DNA from: Mermis nigrescens
Taxonomy: Eukaryota; Nematoda; Enoplea; Mermithida; Mermithidae
DNA length: 64,000 bases
Assembly: GCA_036768485.1 (NCBI GenBank)
Contig: JAVLUZ010000702.1
Coordinates: 124,001 to 188,000 of the forward strand
Direction: 5' to 3'
The notes under the pieces are model-generated. The model saw only the letters and a program-made list of their open reading frames with translations, made no database searches and was not told the DNA's origin. The translations under genes and the position numbers were made by a program. Below are positions 23,092 through 36,000 of this stretch, one piece after another. Position 1 is the stretch's first letter; the number at the start of each line of letters is the position of its first letter.

Positions 23092-24020
23092 AATAGATAA
23101 ACGAATTCGTTAATGCCGTATCAATCAATTCTTTACGTCATTGATGTGCTTTTTTCTAATTTATACTGCACATGTAAATCAAAAACTTTGCGATCGAGGT
23201 TGGCGCTTAAATAAAAATCTGAGTCTTGCGTTATTCTAACATAAATCGATAAATAATTCATTTTTGCACTCATTCGCTCGCTGTTTTATCTGGACTGCTT
23301 GAGACTTCTTGATATTACAAGTACTTTTAGCTGTATAGTGTATTATGTGTCTGCTATGTCAAGCGAATATTTAAGGTGCTCATTTTCATTCGCAGAGTTC
23401 ACTGTATATAAATATGCAGTTATTTAGTAATTCGTGGAAATGTCGTTTTAGTGAATCAATTAGTAAATATAATAAGCTTCTTCTCGCAGGAAACCAAAAC
23501 GCTCAAGTCCTATTTATTGTTCTTTCAAAACAGCCGTTCTTTTAGTCAACGAAGGCTCAAAAATTGACTCCCGGCCATCAAATTAATTCAGTAGTCGATG
23601 CGTTATGTTGCGTTCATTTAACCGCAAGAATGTTATTACGAATTAACAACGTATCTTAATTTATTTGATATCTATTCGATGAATTCATCGTTGAATTGAT
23701 TCGATACGCATTTCGAAAATCTCATCGTTCTCCCACGCACGATCGATCGTTGCGGCCGATTTTTTCATCGATCGGATATTTATTACATATAATATCGATT
23801 TTTCGCTCATTTTCCTTCAAATGCTCGCTGCGCTGGCGGAGCGTCGTTGAATTATAATTAAGCAATTTAGCTTAGATTATAAACGAGCCAATATTTGCCC
23901 TTACTATTTTTATTCATTGTTTTTCGGCTTGATGCCACAAAAGTTTTAGTCATAGGGAAGAGCAAGAAACGCGTTTTATCCTCGTCCACCGACAACACCA
24001 GCGAGCTATTGGCTGCTGAC
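23092..24020 (+). promoter_or_regulatory. Repeat-free SSBP upstream region / 5' UTR candidate
   Basis: This stretch is free of the A-J transposon families that surround it and contains many homeodomain-type ATTA/TAAT cores and GATCGATCG tracts near 23740. From 23895 the frame is open into exon 1. It probably holds the promoter and 5' UTR, possibly with an upstream non-coding exon. Confidence 0.4.
23406..23415 (+). promoter_or_regulatory. TATA-like element upstream of SSBP
   Basis: TATATAAATA lies about 600 bp upstream of the SSBP start codon inside a repeat-free 0.9-kb stretch (23092-24020). In AT-rich DNA such a match is weak. It is listed only because the surrounding stretch is the natural promoter candidate. 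Confidence 0.2.
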
Positions 24021-24085
24021 ATGTATTCGAAAAAGATGAACAATACGCCGGCATGCGTACCATCGGACGCCCAGGCTAAGGAAAA
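24021..24085 (+). CDS. SSBP: SSBP exon 1 (M1-E21 plus two bases of K22)
   Basis: Encodes [21 protein letters not shown], then AA|GTATGT. It aligns with the family start MYxKxK...VPSDxQAREK, which fixes the ATG at 24021. The frame is open upstream to 23895 (42 codons), but that stretch is not family-like and is treated as 5' UTR. Confidence 0.9.
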
Positions 24086-27000
24086 GTATGTACATACTCG
24101 TCGGATGGCTCGAAATTTCGTGTGGGGCTAACATGATCATGGAGAAGTTTTCACCCTCCCCAGAAATTTTTCACCCCTACCCCTCCCTCAGAATTAGCGA
24201 TTTTCCGAAAAAATTCTGCAAAAACTTCGTAGAAAAGGTGTCGTTGTTTCAAGCGTGTATTGCTATCTGTTTGCTCAAAAGTGTCAAATTCTTCGTGCCA
24301 TAATCATTTTGACTAAATTTTGTTCGATTTAATTAAATTTTTCAAATATTTTTTCAAGATCTTTTCATGTTCACGCTCACGAAAGATAGATCGTCACCAG
24401 GAACGCCGGAAAACGGTTTTCGATGTGTACTCACCGTTTTTAAGCCCAAAAAAATCGTTTCAAAACTTAAAGCCGCCCCCCGCGAATTGATATGCTTATT
24501 ACTGAAGTTTTTATATCAGCAGTTTATTGGAATATCGTGCTATTCGCATTTTCAAATTTTAATCAGGTCTTTTGTTCAAATTCAGGAAAATCAAAACTAG
24601 TGCAATTTAAAACGTTAGATTCGCTCATAAAATCACAAACTCGTTAATTTTTACATTAAAACTTACACTAGCAAAATAGGAAAGAGCTATGCATGTTCAT
24701 AGAAACCACTGAGAAACTACCGTTTTTATAATTTTGATATTAAATTAAATCGGATATAATTCAAAAAATGCAATAGATTTGTGGCCGCAGAGTTAGCATA
24801 TAAATAGTCGATTTTATAAATGTAAACATAATGTGAAAGACATTATAGTTAGTACAGTGTTTAATCCTACCGCGCGAAGCGTGGAAAACTTTTGTATACA
24901 TTATGTACTTCTATAGGTGGGCATACACATTCTCATAGGGGGGTGAGGGGGGTATTACTTCCACCTCAGGGTCCGAGACTTGAAATCACTGTCAGACGAT
25001 TTTGAGCTATCAAACATTTTCTGCAATGATTTTTGGGTACCAAAGCAGCGAAGATAGTAAAAATTTTTCGGCGCTTCGCGCCTACTAGTATATACATTTC
25101 TGTTTTGTTTACCCATAAAATACCTAGAATGAAATTAAAATTATTTGAAAAGTCAAAATCTTCGATGAATTCTTATATTTTCTTACAACATTGACGAAAT
25201 TAGTCAGAATGGGACAAAAAGTAGATAAAGATGCAGTTTTTCACATCAAAACATGCTATATAGGATGCTTCAGCCATTTTTCATATTTGACCTGCAAAAA
25301 GGGCTTGAACTCTAAATTTATTGGCCTCAAATTCTGGGATTTCACACCACTGAACCTTCGACCTTGGGAAACTATGGGTGGGCAGCACAAAAATTTTTTT
25401 GGGGGGGGTGCAGAATTTTTCACAGGTCAAAGAATCGTCTCAAAAATGGTGGTATGGCGGAAAACCATTTTTCAACGTTTCTCATCGAGCACTATCCATT
25501 GGCATCAAAAAATTGCGAAAAAAATTTCGAAAATAAAATTTTCTGGAATATGCGGCCTCCTGAGGGGATGCATACCCTTCCCACCCACGTGTGCTTATGT
25601 ATATATAGTACAAAAAAATCTGCGGTCGTGCAAAAGGATTTGGGAGGTTTTTTGCGCGGTGCAAAGAGGCCCGTGCAGAAAAAACACTGATAGGGAGGAT
25701 CTCTCACGTTGAAACCAAAAGAACTTTTTCGCGCACGCATGCGAAACACGCGTTTTACGAATTTTTATGTCATGCTTCGTCTTTTGAGCTCATTTTTGCT
25801 GCTAGTGATGAGAGATGACAAAAAATAATCAGTTCGGTGTGATGCACGAGTTGTTTTGATATTTTAATCCTTTATTTAAAATGAGGTTCGCTGCTATGTC
25901 GACTAATAGGGAAAATAAAGTTTCTACCTGCGGGCGTGAATCATCGGAAAAATTTGACGTTATCACTAATCGGTGGTTTTTGCTACCAAAAATCGCTAAT
26001 TTCTCGAGCAAAAATTAATTTCACCTCGACGAGTCTTTTTTGCCAAAAAATCCTAGTTTAAGCCGGTCGTGCGCATTGTTTGGATGAATTTAGTTTATTA
26101 GCGTGATTTATGCCAACTTGATGGCAGATACTGCTGAATAAATTGAAATGAAATAAATCTAAATCTTAATTGAAAACAATTCATTGAATCGAATTTTCAA
26201 TTTTTTATTTTTTGCGATTTTACGACGTCATTTGATTGATTAGGCTGATGTGAAATGTCAAAAAAGGATGTCTCTTCGCAACTTATCTTCAATTTCGGGC
26301 CCCTTTTTCATCTTCAATCTTTCGGACCCACCCTAGAAACCCGTAGTTTAGGCGCTGTCTGTGCTCGGTCGAAAATAAAGTATTGCGATTTTGATGGATC
26401 CTACCGGGGTCATTGTCATCTTTCATTCCTTCCTACGTGCATTGCATACTGCATGCTTAGGCGTAGCCAGGATTGTTCGCCAGGGGGATCCTTCATCTAA
26501 AAACTTGTAAAAAACGGGCTGGGGCCGTAAAATAACGTGATTTTGGGCTTTTCACATCGTTCTACGCTATTTAAGCGATATAGAAATTTATTTTTTTGAA
26601 ATTTTCTTACTTTTTTGACGGAAAAAATGGTTATCATGCGCGCGAAGCGCTAATTGTTTTCACTATCCCCACAATAAAACGATGGAAACTGCCAAAAGAT
26701 AGAAAAAATCAACGAGAAGCGCCGACTTTTTCGATTTTACGCCGCAGAATAGCATCAAGCAAACATATTGCTCAGCTCTTGAACATGTCGAAATTTTCCC
26801 CAGGGCGGAATTCACCCTCCCTCCACTAGCTACGCCAGTGCATGCATGCATTTTCTAATTAAAATGCAGGTTTAAGCCCCTCTTATTTCAAGAAAGTATC
26901 GACTCGACTTTCCCCATCTAGATTTTTTGCAAACTAAAACACTTCTTATTACAAAAACTAGATCTATTGAGATTTCGTCTTTGATGCAACAGGGGATTGA

Positions 27001-30000
27001 GAAAGATTTCATTTAAATTCGGCCGTCACCTATAAGGGATTTGATTGGAATCGGTAGCCAGGGCAGCAGCCGAATTCTTAGTTGTCTGGGTGGTGTAAAA
27101 CTCGCAAAATCTAAAAAAACGCCAGAAATTCAATTAGAGGGAAATATCGATTTTGGGAGGTCTGTCGGATTCTCGAGGGTCTAAACTCCCCAGCCTTCGC
27201 CACCACCCCCACGCCCACGTGTGGTATCCAATCTGGAAAGTTTTAGAATAATGTGAATTAACTTTGATATAGTATTTTGTTTGAAGTTATTGATAAAAAT
27301 GCGCATATCGTTATATTTTGTAATATATTATTTCACAAGTTTTTTAATTTGGTTGTGACATTCTCAGAATATTGATGAAAAAAATCAGATTTCCCTCAAA
27401 ATTTGAATCATTCAGTATATTGATTTATGTGATAAAGTTCGCATTAGGTGTCAAAATGTAAACTCGAAATTAGTGATTGAAACAGAGTAAAATTTCATTT
27501 AGAGCGAAAGCGAAATGGATTGTCTTCTGACAAAATTCTAAAGATTTTATTTCCTTTAGCTAGCATGACTATTAATCAAAAATATAACGAATTAGGTTTC
27601 GACTAAAATAAAAAACGGTCATTTAAGTTGATGTCGAAAAAATAAGAATTAAATTTCAATAATTTTTGTACTAAATCTAAATTTTCTTTACTGAGCTGTC
27701 GTCATGAATAATCGTATTTCGATCGGTTTTCGCACTTTAACGAATTATTGTTCCGATCTCAAGTCCATTAATCGATTTTTGAACCGATTTTTAAATTGAT
27801 TTAATTCAATTCGATTGTGACATACAAGCATTTGAATATTAATGGAAAAATAGGTTTTTGCTCAAAATTTGCCCAAAATTACCAATATCGCCATTTAGGT
27901 ATGATTTTTTAAGTTTATTTGGAAAATGCTTGGATTTTGTACACCTTTCTTCAATTAAGTAGTATTTTTATTGCGAATTTTGCGATTTTTCTTTCTAATG
28001 TGGATAATTATCGTTAACAGGTCCATATCTAGGATCCGGCCAAGGGGAGGGGAGCGGACCCAACCTAAATTGGTCTTTATCTCCGAAACATCCGTTGTGA
28101 TAGCTCGTAAAGACCGCATTTTTCGACCTTTTTCGACATGCTCTATCCATCAACAACATAATAAAATTCGAATTAAAAAAATTTTTTACTCACAAAAAAG
28201 CTATAAAAAAGTCATTTTTTACGCGCCTGAGCCCAAAATGATAGAAAAGACTTTACATCCGGCGCGAAGCACCGAAAATTTGAAGATTTTCCGTCAAAGA
28301 CAGTCGATGTTTCCATCTTTGCGTGCATTATCTTACCTTTCATAATTCTTTTCGCGGTCAAGGGGAGGGCGGCCGCTCCTTGAATACAGCCCTGATCGTA
28401 AACGTAGCTTTGCATTTGTAATTTTCGATTGCTTAGTGCTTTCTATTTTCCAAATTCATGCATTTATGTTGTTGGCTAAGATTTTCACGGTCTAGTCGGG
28501 TTTTTCTGGTACTTTTTAAGAAAATGTAGACAGGTTTTCTACTTCTGAATAATAATTCCGGAAATTTCCTTGATGAGCTTTTCTGGGAAAATGTGCTCGG
28601 TCGAAAGAGTCAGTAGAGTCGATTAAATTTTGTTTTGATTTATATCAAAATCACCAATTCGTCAATTATCTGATTAATTTTTATTAGAATTCATCGCTTT
28701 ATTTAAAAAATAGATCTTGAATTGAATTACTTATATACTGATTTTTTTCTCTTCAGCTGTAGTTCCTTAATTTTGTTGCACATTTCAGATTTTTTAAAAT
28801 TAATATGTACATTATTAAATAAAATGACTGATATAAAATATATGGAATATTTGATTGCCAAGATGTTCTTTAGGAATTAGTCAAATGTAAGTAGTTTCGA
28901 GTATCTTTACTAAATTTTCGATAATCAGATTTTTTAATTTCGAGAATTGATTCTTGGCTTTGAGCCAAAACGACATTTTTATTGCATAAAGATAGTTTTT
29001 AAGGCATCTCAGTGGAATTTCAAGTTTTTGCATTTTCATATTTCTCATCGATAATTAAACACTGAAAAAAATATCCGGTCGCCAGGCTGGTCAGTCGAAT
29101 AAAACGTTTTGTGATATGTACAGGTGTTATACGCTCAATCCGTATCGCAATTTTTTATGTTCGACCTACTTTTCAGTTTGACAGTGCTAGTGACCGAATA
29201 ATTGTTTTTAAGGCATAGTTTTGTATTTATTTCACAGATATTAAAGCAATGCTTTAAAATACAATACATCGGATGCTCGTTTTATTTTCATCGAAAACCA
29301 GTCGTCCGTTCATATCTTTCCATTTCGTATTGATCTTAGATGACAATAAATGTAACTTAAGAGTGAAGTTATTTAGTTCGAAGATCTGTTTTTCTTTTAA
29401 TTTCTAATCTATTAGGCAAAGTCAGATTATCCTAAAAACAATATTTCGAATTTTAAGTATGCTCAAAGGCGTTTGTATCTGGCGTGAAATTTAAGTTTAG
29501 TTTAAAATGTATAATTTTGGTATTCTTTAGAAGTTCTTTAAATTCGTATAAGTTTTTCACCCCTTGCCCCGCAAAAGATTCTCAACCGCTCACAAAATGG
29601 ACAAATGTTTAGGAGACGTTAAATTTGGCTCGTTTCTCTTAATTTTGACACATTTTCCGGACTTTCAACTCTAAAACTTGACCGGTCGTGTTCTTGACGC
29701 GTTGCTGGTGCGTAAATGTAATTTTTTAGTTTGTGTTGGGAGATCAATTAGCTTCATAACAATTATTTTGAATCCGTTGATTATTCTATTGTGCGTGAAT
29801 ATATAGCAGCTTATGGAATTTCTTAATATTATTCAATTTTTAAAGTTCCTTACAGAGGCTTGCATGAAGTCTGACTGTAAAGCATTATTTTAATAAAAAA
29901 GAGTGTAAGACATTTATGCATTGGACCGAAAATTATCATATTGGATTAATATCTAGCAATTTTTCGAAATTTAAGAGTTTGAATTGTTTTTAGTTATTTT

Positions 30001-33000
30001 GATTGGCATAATTCCGCAATAAATTTTATACAAAATCGCACAGACAGCTAATAATTCATTTGAAACTCCTTGTCATATGCACTTGCAGGCCCGTATCCAA
30101 GATTTTATTTCGGGGGAAGGGGGGCGGGGGCGAAAAATTTGAGGTCAAATATCTCGACAACCATTAGGAGATGGGCAAAAATGAAGACATTTTTGAGCAT
30201 ATCTCAACGAGCTCTATGCAACGGTGGAAAAACTTCAGGAAAAAGTTTAAAAATTTTTCACTTTATTTCATATTCATATTACACAAATCTATCGTTTAAA
30301 CAATCTACACAACTGATTTCTCATCATTTAATCGACGAATAATTTCCTAACTTCTGTCTTTGTGATTAATCTTTGTCATTTACAAAGAAAAACAATACAG
30401 AAAATGAATAATTCGGCGCGAAGCGACGAAAAAATTTGACATGTCTACATGTCTTATTCAAATTTGAGCGGTTTTGGGCGGGCTAGAAGACAAAAATTAT
30501 ACATAAACAATAAGTCCGGCGCGAAGCACCGAAAAATTTTGAGTTTACTAGCTCAAAAGAACGCTGAAAACGTGTTTTGGTGGTGTTTCTGACCCACTTT
30601 GAGAATTTTTCATTTTTTCATTTAGGGGACCCTTGTGTGTTTCAAAAATTATTTTTCATTTCCGGGGGGCGCCCCCTGCCCCCCTGAACACGGGCCTATG
30701 CACTTGTATGAAGTTCTAGCCTCAAGGTATATTTTTATTCATTATTCTCATTTGTTTATTTTCAGACTGGCTATTTACGTCTACGAATATTTGTGTCACG
30801 TCGGTGCTCCTCAGGCGGCAGATTTGTTTTTGACGGAGATACATTGGAATAAGCAGATTACCATCAGCACCGAAAAACCAGGGTTCCTTCAGTCTTGGTG
30901 GTGGTAAGCATCGTACATGTAACGGCTCGAAATTTTGGGTGTTTGGGGGGGTCCCGGCACACGTGGGCGTGGGGGTATGCACCCCCAGAAATCCGGATAC
31001 CCCCACCCCCCTCCGAAATCAAAGTAACCCCAGAATTCATTTTTTGAATTTGTTTTTGTTTTTTTCGCATTTCTTTAATGCCAACGAATAGTGCTCGATG
31101 AGAAACGTTAAAAAATTGTGTTTTTCGCCATACTACTATTTTAAAGGTCATTTTTTACCTTTGCAAAATCTTTCACCCCCACCTCCCCCGAATTAAGGTG
31201 CTGCCTTTATATTCTCCGGCCAATTTTAGGGGGTGGGGTGAATGACTTTCAATTTTTGGCCAAAAATGGCCAGAAATTCAATTTTTTCAAAAAATCGGGG
31301 GAGGAGGATTAAAAATTTTCCCGGCTTTGAGGGGGATGATGGGACGCCCGACTTTGGGTGGGTGGGGATTCCCTCCATCCCCCCTTACATATATGATGAG
31401 CAATAAGCGTAAATGATCATGGGCATACACAGCATGGGTGCACAAAATCAGGGTCGTCAGGGGGTTGAAATCCCCAAAAATCCAAAACAATTAATTTAAC
31501 GTTCACGTTTTTTAGCTGTTTCAACGAACAAAATGGTCAAAATAGCCTATATAACGTTTTTTGTGGTAATATTGCATTTTAAAAGCATTTTTAGTCTATT
31601 TTGACTGCATTATATCACTTTTAACACTAAAAAATGCAAACATTTATCAATTTTGGGTGCTTCTTGAGTAAAAAGTACTCAAAAGTACTAATCTGGTGCG
31701 AAGCGCCGGAAAAATTTCTGACGTTTCTACTGATTTTGATCTGAAAAATGATGCAAAAAACGCTTTATCAGCCCAAAATCGCCGGAGAGTTTCCAACCCC
31801 AAAACAGTTTTCACTCCCCCCAATGTCATTTTCCAAAAATCATAGATAGGGCGATGTCTTAAACGATTTAGCCATACATATAACAGGAGGGATGGGGGAC
31901 CCCCATCCAAAGTCGGACGTCCGCCTGATCCCTCCAAAGCCAAAAATTGACCCCCCTCCCGATTTTTGGAAAAATTTGAATTTCTTGGCCGTTTTTAGGC
32001 GTTGGCCAAAAATTGGCGTTCATTTACCCCTGTCCCCCAAAAATGGCCAGCCCCCCAATTTCGAGCCGTCACATGTATGGATTTAGCGATCTTTTAGCTT
32101 AAAAGTGTCAAGTATTTGTTTCGAAAAATATATATTTCTGACTATATCTTATTGAATTAACTCGATTTTTTGAGATTTTTTCGAATTTTGTTGTTTTCTT
32201 CTGTTCCAGACAGAAGGCGCAATCAGAAACATCAAAAAATGGTTTTAATGACGCGCCTGTAATTTATGAGCCTAATAGGGCACTGAAAATTTTTTGGTTT
32301 CTCCCCCAGAATTCTCATACCGTGCATATGGGGTGGTAAGTACAACGTTTCACCTTACTATTTGGAATATATAACTGGCAATAGTTATCTATTTGTTGGG
32401 AGAACGTAAAAGACCTATTTTGACCGGAAACTAAGAAAACACCTAGGAAAGCTAAGAAATAAAGTTTTTGAGAAAAGGTGAAATGTGTTTGAGATGGCCG
32501 ATCTTTGATGAGTTTCTGATCTCCCTTACATACATGCACATATGTAGGGGGTGAGGGCCATAGGTGGGCGGCACTAAAATTCTGAGGGGGTGCATGGTTT
32601 TTTAAAGTTCAAAAAATTGCCTTTAAAATGGTGGTATGGCGAAAAACACGATTTTCCAACGTTTCTCATCGAGCACTATCCATTGGCATCAAAAAATTGC
32701 GGAAAAAATTTCAAAAATCGAATTCTGGGAGGGGGATATTTTGGTTTCTGGGGGTGCATACCCCAGACCCCCCACGCCCAGGTATGGTGAGGGCTATTAC
32801 CCCTAGAAGGGTTAGCCAGACAGGTATTGTCTGGCGATTATGAGCTGACGGAAGGTGTTTTGCATCATTTTTGAGGTCAGAAGCATGGGAAATAAAATTT
32901 TCCGGCGCTTCGCACCAGATTAACTCCTTTATATATTTTTCACTTTAAAGCGCCCAAAATTGATGAATTGCTGTATTTTTTAGTGTTAAAAGCGATGTAA

Positions 33001-36000
33001 TGCAGTCGAAATGAACTAAAAATGCTTTTAAAAGATGATTTTGCAACAAAAATGCGTTTTACAGGCTACTCGTATTTTGTCTATTTTGGTAGCGCGAAAA
33101 TAATCCTGAACATTAAATTAGTATTTTTGATTTTTTTTATTTTACCCCCCTACCCCTGCTGACCCTGACCATGTGCATCTATGCTCCTATGGCCCTCTTG
33201 TACGTACCCTCTGCTCATGTTGACTCGCTAGTAAATTTCTCGCATTCTGTCATTTCGGGGCGAAACCTATCCTTAACGAAAAAAGTGTAATATGCACACA
33301 GGTTGGTATTCAGAGAGGGCGGGGGGAGCCGCCCGCCAGGGAATGAAGAATAATTTTTGAAACACTCACGTGTCCCGCAAAGGGAAAGATCAATAATTCT
33401 TGAAGTAGGTCTAAAACACCACGCTTTTTAGCGTACCTTTGAGCTAGTAAAGTCAAAATTTTTATTGTTTGTTTATATTGTTTATTGTTTATTTTATTTA
33501 TTTATTATTTAATTTATTTATTTTATTTATTTATTGTCTATCTATTAGGGATGCAACGGGTACCTGGACCCGTTATTGCCCGGTTCTTTTTTTAGACCCG
33601 GACCCGTACCCGTTATTGAAAATTTTGAGACCCGGACCCGGAACCGGTAAAATTTTGCTTGAAAAAGAACGGGTAACGGGTATTAAAAAATTTAAAAAGA
33701 TGCGAATGATGAAAGACTTGAATGGCGACTAAAGACTTCATTTCCAACTTCTAAATCTTTACATTAATACCAGATAGTATTTCAAAAACAATCAGATTCA
33801 TCTATTTGTATTAGTTTGAGAGGCAATGAATCAGGGTCAAGGTGTTTTTGAATTTGTTCAAATTTTTTTCTGTTCGCAGAAGCGGATTTAAGGTGGGCGG
33901 GGGCGGCTGCCCCCTCCTATTGGCCAAAAATATTCGGCGAGATAGAGAATTTTATGCAATTGGCAATGATTTTTATCCGTCAGTGACCATAATTTCTCAA
34001 AATTTTCCGGCGCAGCCCCGGATGACATTTATTCACTTTCTTGGCGACCTGGAAGCACGGTTTTATTTTATTCGGCAAAGATTTTTACCGATGTACAAAG
34101 ACTTTTCGGAACCGTCTTTGTACATGTACAAAGATTTTTGGAAGACAAAAACTGCAAAAAAGGTCTAAAATTCGCAAACATTTCCGGCGCTTCACGCCGA
34201 AATGAGTAATTGTGTATACTTGTGTATCCTATATATCTTTATAATAGCAGAAATCGCATTTCGACAGGAAAAATGTCCAATTTTTCGGCGCTTCGCCCCG
34301 TTTTAAGACGATCTTAATGATTTTTGCCCTCATAAAACCAGGAATTACATAGCTAAAATACTATACGAAAGGTCAACAACTCTGTTTTTTACCACATTAA
34401 AGTCGCTACCATACTATATCATCGTACTCAAAAATTTGTGTGCACAAAATGTACAAAGACTTTTAGGGACCATGTTTGTATATACATGTACAAACGGACC
34501 TTGTAAAAAACACTGCCTGGAAGCCATTTTCTGTTCATGTAGGTTTCAAAACAATTTTAACAGCAGAAACAGCTATTTTTGCACAGTTTTCTTCTATTTT
34601 CAATTAAAAATTTCGATGTTTCGCATCAAATGCTATAAATATAGGAAATCAAGCAGTAAATCATGCTTCTAGACGTCTGTCTGCCTTAATTTCACAAATT
34701 TTCCGGCGCTTTGCGCCAGATTTTTGTTGAAGTCAAAGAAATTTAATGATTTTTTCGCACAAAATTATCTAAAATTCAACATTTCAAGAAAAAATATTGC
34801 GTCAAAAGTGATTTTATGTAAAAGTATACAACGTAACACACCGAAAAAACGCTATTTTGCGCGTCAAGGGCAAATTTTTGGACCTATTTTTGACTGTTTT
34901 TGGAAAAGTTGGGATACGCCTTCCCTAGGAAAATCCTAGATCCGCCACTGTCTGTTTGAGTCGCTTCTGTGAAAATGGCAGGCCATTTGTCGGCAAATAA
35001 GGCCCTTTTTTAACCGTTTGCTGCTGTTCGATAGCCTGGATAAATGGGCTGAGAAGTATGTACATGAAACTTGCGAAAAATAACTTTTTTGTCACTACCG
35101 CTATCAAATTATGCTCCGCACAGCTACACTTGGGAATGTTTGTACGATTATCGCGTACAATAAGGTGCACCTGCAAGAAATTCATAAAGATATTGTATGA
35201 CTCTTAGTTAATTTAAGAATATACACGCTAACTCACTAATTATTTTTTAATGTCCCACGAATAAAGCATGTTTTCGGGCACTTCGCTTAAATATTGTGCT
35301 GTATGATGCTCAGCACCTAAAGGTGATGCATGCAAAATCCACTTTATCAGCTTAAAGTCAGTCCGAAATTGAATGTGCTCTTAAACTTAAAAATTAAAAC
35401 GTTGGGATTAATCAATTATGTTACAGAGTTTTCAAGGTTAAGAAAACTTGCCTAAACAATGATTCGCTGATGCCAGACCAAATGTCAGTAGTGAATGAAA
35501 TACCGATTTTAACGCATTTCTTAACCTGCTCAGCTATTTTTCCCGCACACTTTCATATTCACTCAGTACTTCATTTTTATAAAATGTTTTTGATTTAAGC
35601 TCATATAACGGAATCTAGAAAATAAACTCGATTAGTTTATATTACTCGAAATTTAATAGGCAATTTAAAAAAGAATTTCTCGCTTTAATTCCATAAAACC
35701 AATATTTTCAACAGACTGAAAAGGCTGATCGTCCAGTGCAATCATTCGAGCAATTTTGCTATCAATACGTCTCAAATTTGGATCGTTTCTGCCCCACTTT
35801 TTGCTAACAAAATTATAGATATGTATATGTCACCTTTAGATGTATAAATAATTATTCAAATCACTTATTCAGGAACTTTAATTTTTTGTTGACTGAGATT
35901 CTGGAAATAAGAAGCAATCACGCGATCTGCGTGCATTAAAAAATTAGCTGTATATGAATAATAGGACCATTTTGTTCATATAAGACATAATTCACGAATT

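Noticed and set aside
23895..24020. N-terminal extension of SSBP from an upstream in-frame ATG
   Set aside because: The hydrophobic start and serine-rich stretch do not resemble any SSBP N-terminus, while MYSKK at 24021 matches the family start. It remains possible only as untranslated sequence.
25191..25712. 173-aa frame as a gene
   Set aside because: It runs through family E and family A repeat sequence; the same peptide pieces (for example [18 protein letters not shown]) recur from every A copy.
34925..35185. 86-aa reverse frame inside the TAGGGATGCA element as a transposase fragment
   Set aside because: No recognisable hAT dimerisation or catalytic signature; it overlaps the C2 end and its start lies in non-transposase DNA.
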